This document shows, one piece after another, positions 62,821 through 64,000 of a DNA stretch of 64,000 bases (the stretch's first letter is position 1; each line of letters begins with the position of its first letter). The translations under genes were made by a program, and so were the position numbers. This stretch comes from CBDFKB01 sp965248715 (GTDB lineage: Bacteria > Pseudomonadota > Alphaproteobacteria > Rhizobiales > Rhizobiaceae), in the NCBI GenBank assembly GCA_965248715.1, contig CBDFKB010000007.1:930001-994000 (forward strand). Direction: 5' to 3'. The notes below the pieces were generated by a model, which saw nothing but the letters and a program-made list of their open reading frames with translations, ran no database searches and had not been told where the DNA came from.

Positions 62821-63980
62821 CGTTTTTCCATGAAGTTGATAAGTTTATCTTTAAGCGCGTTGCTACCGGTATCAGCAGCATAAATAGCTTCTTTAGCAGC
62901 ATCGATATTGGCGGCCAGATCATCACTGGCCATATTGACTGCCTCTTTGGAGAGCTGAAATTCTTCACCCATCTTGATGAGTGAACGTGGTTTCAAATCT
63001 CCAATCCGCAGATCACGTGCTCTGCCAATGGCCAACGCCATTGTCTGATAGGAATATAGCGCCGCAGCAACCTGATCGTAGGACGGGGTCAGACGCAGGC
63101 CAACATCGGTATGGAGCATGGCAAAGTTTTTCAAATGCATATCCGTGTTACCAAGAAGGATGCCTGCCAGAATGCGCTGGTAAAGGCGGTAAATCTCGAC
63201 AGGAAGGCACCCGTCGGTTTTGGCCATGAAATCAGCCATGTCCTTGTGGGCACCATCATATTTTGCATCGGATGGAAATCCGAGAAGTTGATTGAATTCT
63301 TCAAAATGGAAGCGCTCACCATCAGGTCCGCGATCAAAGCGTTTGATAATCAGAACCTCTTCCGGCGCACCTTCAATAGTGCCCAGATGCAGATCAACAA
63401 TATCTTCTTTTGGCAGTAAGGTTTTGAATGCCCGCATGGTGAGATATTCATTGATAACCAGATCATCGTGATTTCTGGATGGGAATTTTGCAATATGTGT
63501 GCTGAGTTCCCCGACTTTAGCTGGAAGATATTTTCCATCCCGCTCGATGATCGCCAGCTTCGGCTGAACGCCGGACAAAGAGGCACGGCTTGTCATGACA
63601 GCAAGCTCTTTCGGATCGCTCAGATCAGCGAGCGCTTCTGTAAACGTCTTTGGTTCGGGATCAATGATGGAAACAGCGCCCGCGCAATCAGAGCCAAAAG
63701 CCAGTAGCAACTCAAAACGTGTTGCCTTGCGTTTACCCAAAAATCTGGACTGTGCTTCTTCCAGCCAACCTTCAGATACCAGATTGTCGAAAAAGGAATG
63801 GAGACCAGATTCGCTGATATAGGGTTGCTCGCGTTTGGAGAGAGTGTGGGCAATTGCCGGATTGCCGGAATCAAGATATGCTTCGTCATAGGAGAACGAA
63901 GTCCGTTCGCCCGGCTCTTCTCGCAAGAATCCTGCAAAATGCTCCTTATAATAAACTCTGCCCCATAAAAGGTCTGCCAC
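62769..63980 (-). CDS. hipA: HipA-like serine/threonine kinase toxin
   Basis: 403 residues. N-subdomain, then the kinase fold: SRASLSGVQPKLAII (Gly-rich/P-loop region), STHIAKFPSRNHDDLVINEY (ATP-binding Lys), VLIIKRFDRGPDGERFHFEE, AGILLGNTDMHLKNFAML (catalytic Asp and Asn) and RLTPSYDQVAA (metal Asp). All expected kinase residues are seen, so it may be active. HipA family members phosphorylate glutamyl-tRNA synthetase or other targets. The start is ATG 63980, 20 bases from the window end; the promoter is outside. Confidence 0.9.
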   Translation of the reverse strand: MADLLWGRVYYKEHFAGFLREEPGERTSFSYDEAYLDSGNPAIAHTLSKREQPYISESGLHSFFDNLVSEGWLEEAQSRFLGKRKATRFELLLAFGSDCAGAVSIIDPEPKTFTEALADLSDPKELAVMTSRASLSGVQPKLAIIERDGKYLPAKVGELSTHIAKFPSRNHDDLVINEYLTMRAFKTLLPKEDIVDLHLGTIEGAPEEVLIIKRFDRGPDGERFHFEEFNQLLGFPSDAKYDGAHKDMADFMAKTDGCLPVEIYRLYQRILAGILLGNTDMHLKNFAMLHTDVGLRLTPSYDQVAAALYSYQTMALAIGRARDLRIGDLKPRSLIKMGEEFQLSKEAVNMASDDLAANIDAAKEAIYAADTGSNALKDKLINFMEKRWNGTFALIGKSLSKKQ

Positions 63981-64000
63981 GGTAAAGTTCCTTTTAGTTT

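Overview
The window looks like a chromosomal contig of an alphaproteobacterium, most likely of the order Hyphomicrobiales (Rhizobiales). This is inferred from gene content (a DUF459 protein and an MltB transglycosylase near galE, galU and KpsF/KdsD; TRAP and Mod transporters; a MocR regulator) and from hairpin-rich intergenic repeats like the mosaic elements described in Rhizobiales. No species can be named from the sequence alone.

Layout. 1-2600: minus-strand GDP-heptose operon (gmhB-, gmhA-, hddC-, hddA-like) whose first gene is decapitated. 2601-9112: a transposon graveyard with two IS5-family elements, two 144 bp MITEs, IS3 and IS4 remnants, a plasmid-replication-initiator-like gene cut by two insertion sequences, and one unknown membrane-anchored protein. 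9445-12331: MocR regulator, frameshifted EamA exporter and a UDP-glucose dehydrogenase stump. 12367-23859: envelope and housekeeping genes (DUF459, mltB, galE, galU, a beta-barrel protein, KdsD, NfeD, an SPFH protein, hemH). 23947-37707: catabolism and transport (a TRAP system with LysR; a six-gene overlapping operon modA-modB-modC-GNAT-8-oxoguanine deaminase-creatininase; CaiB/BaiF; iron-containing alcohol dehydrogenase). 37771-42506: IS110 transposase, histone-deacetylase-like hydrolase, and an SDR, DsbA-like isomerase and haloalkane dehalogenase operon. 42587-47443: three tandem 101 bp repeats, an ISNCY element, LysE, a resolvase and ParDE.

47965-64000: an initiator tRNA-Met carrying the end of a large serine recombinase gene, followed by a mobile island that probably runs past the window end. 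It holds a VirD4/TraG-like ATPase, a von Willebrand-like secreted protein and a 4-TM coiled-coil protein in one operon. It also holds IS5, IS21 and a self-nested IS66 element, a two-gene GIY-YIG plus YaaA/DUF6884-like module (the first gene broken by the IS66), and a hipA-hipB pair in toxin-first order.

The most notable observations are the MITE family with its likely parental IS5, two small palindromic inserts inside a transposase gene, the exact IS66-in-IS66 insertion, the stacked att-like cores at tRNA-fMet, the composite 302 bp inverted repeat before hemH, and the disrupted GIY-YIG/YaaA-like module, which is the best candidate for an undescribed system.
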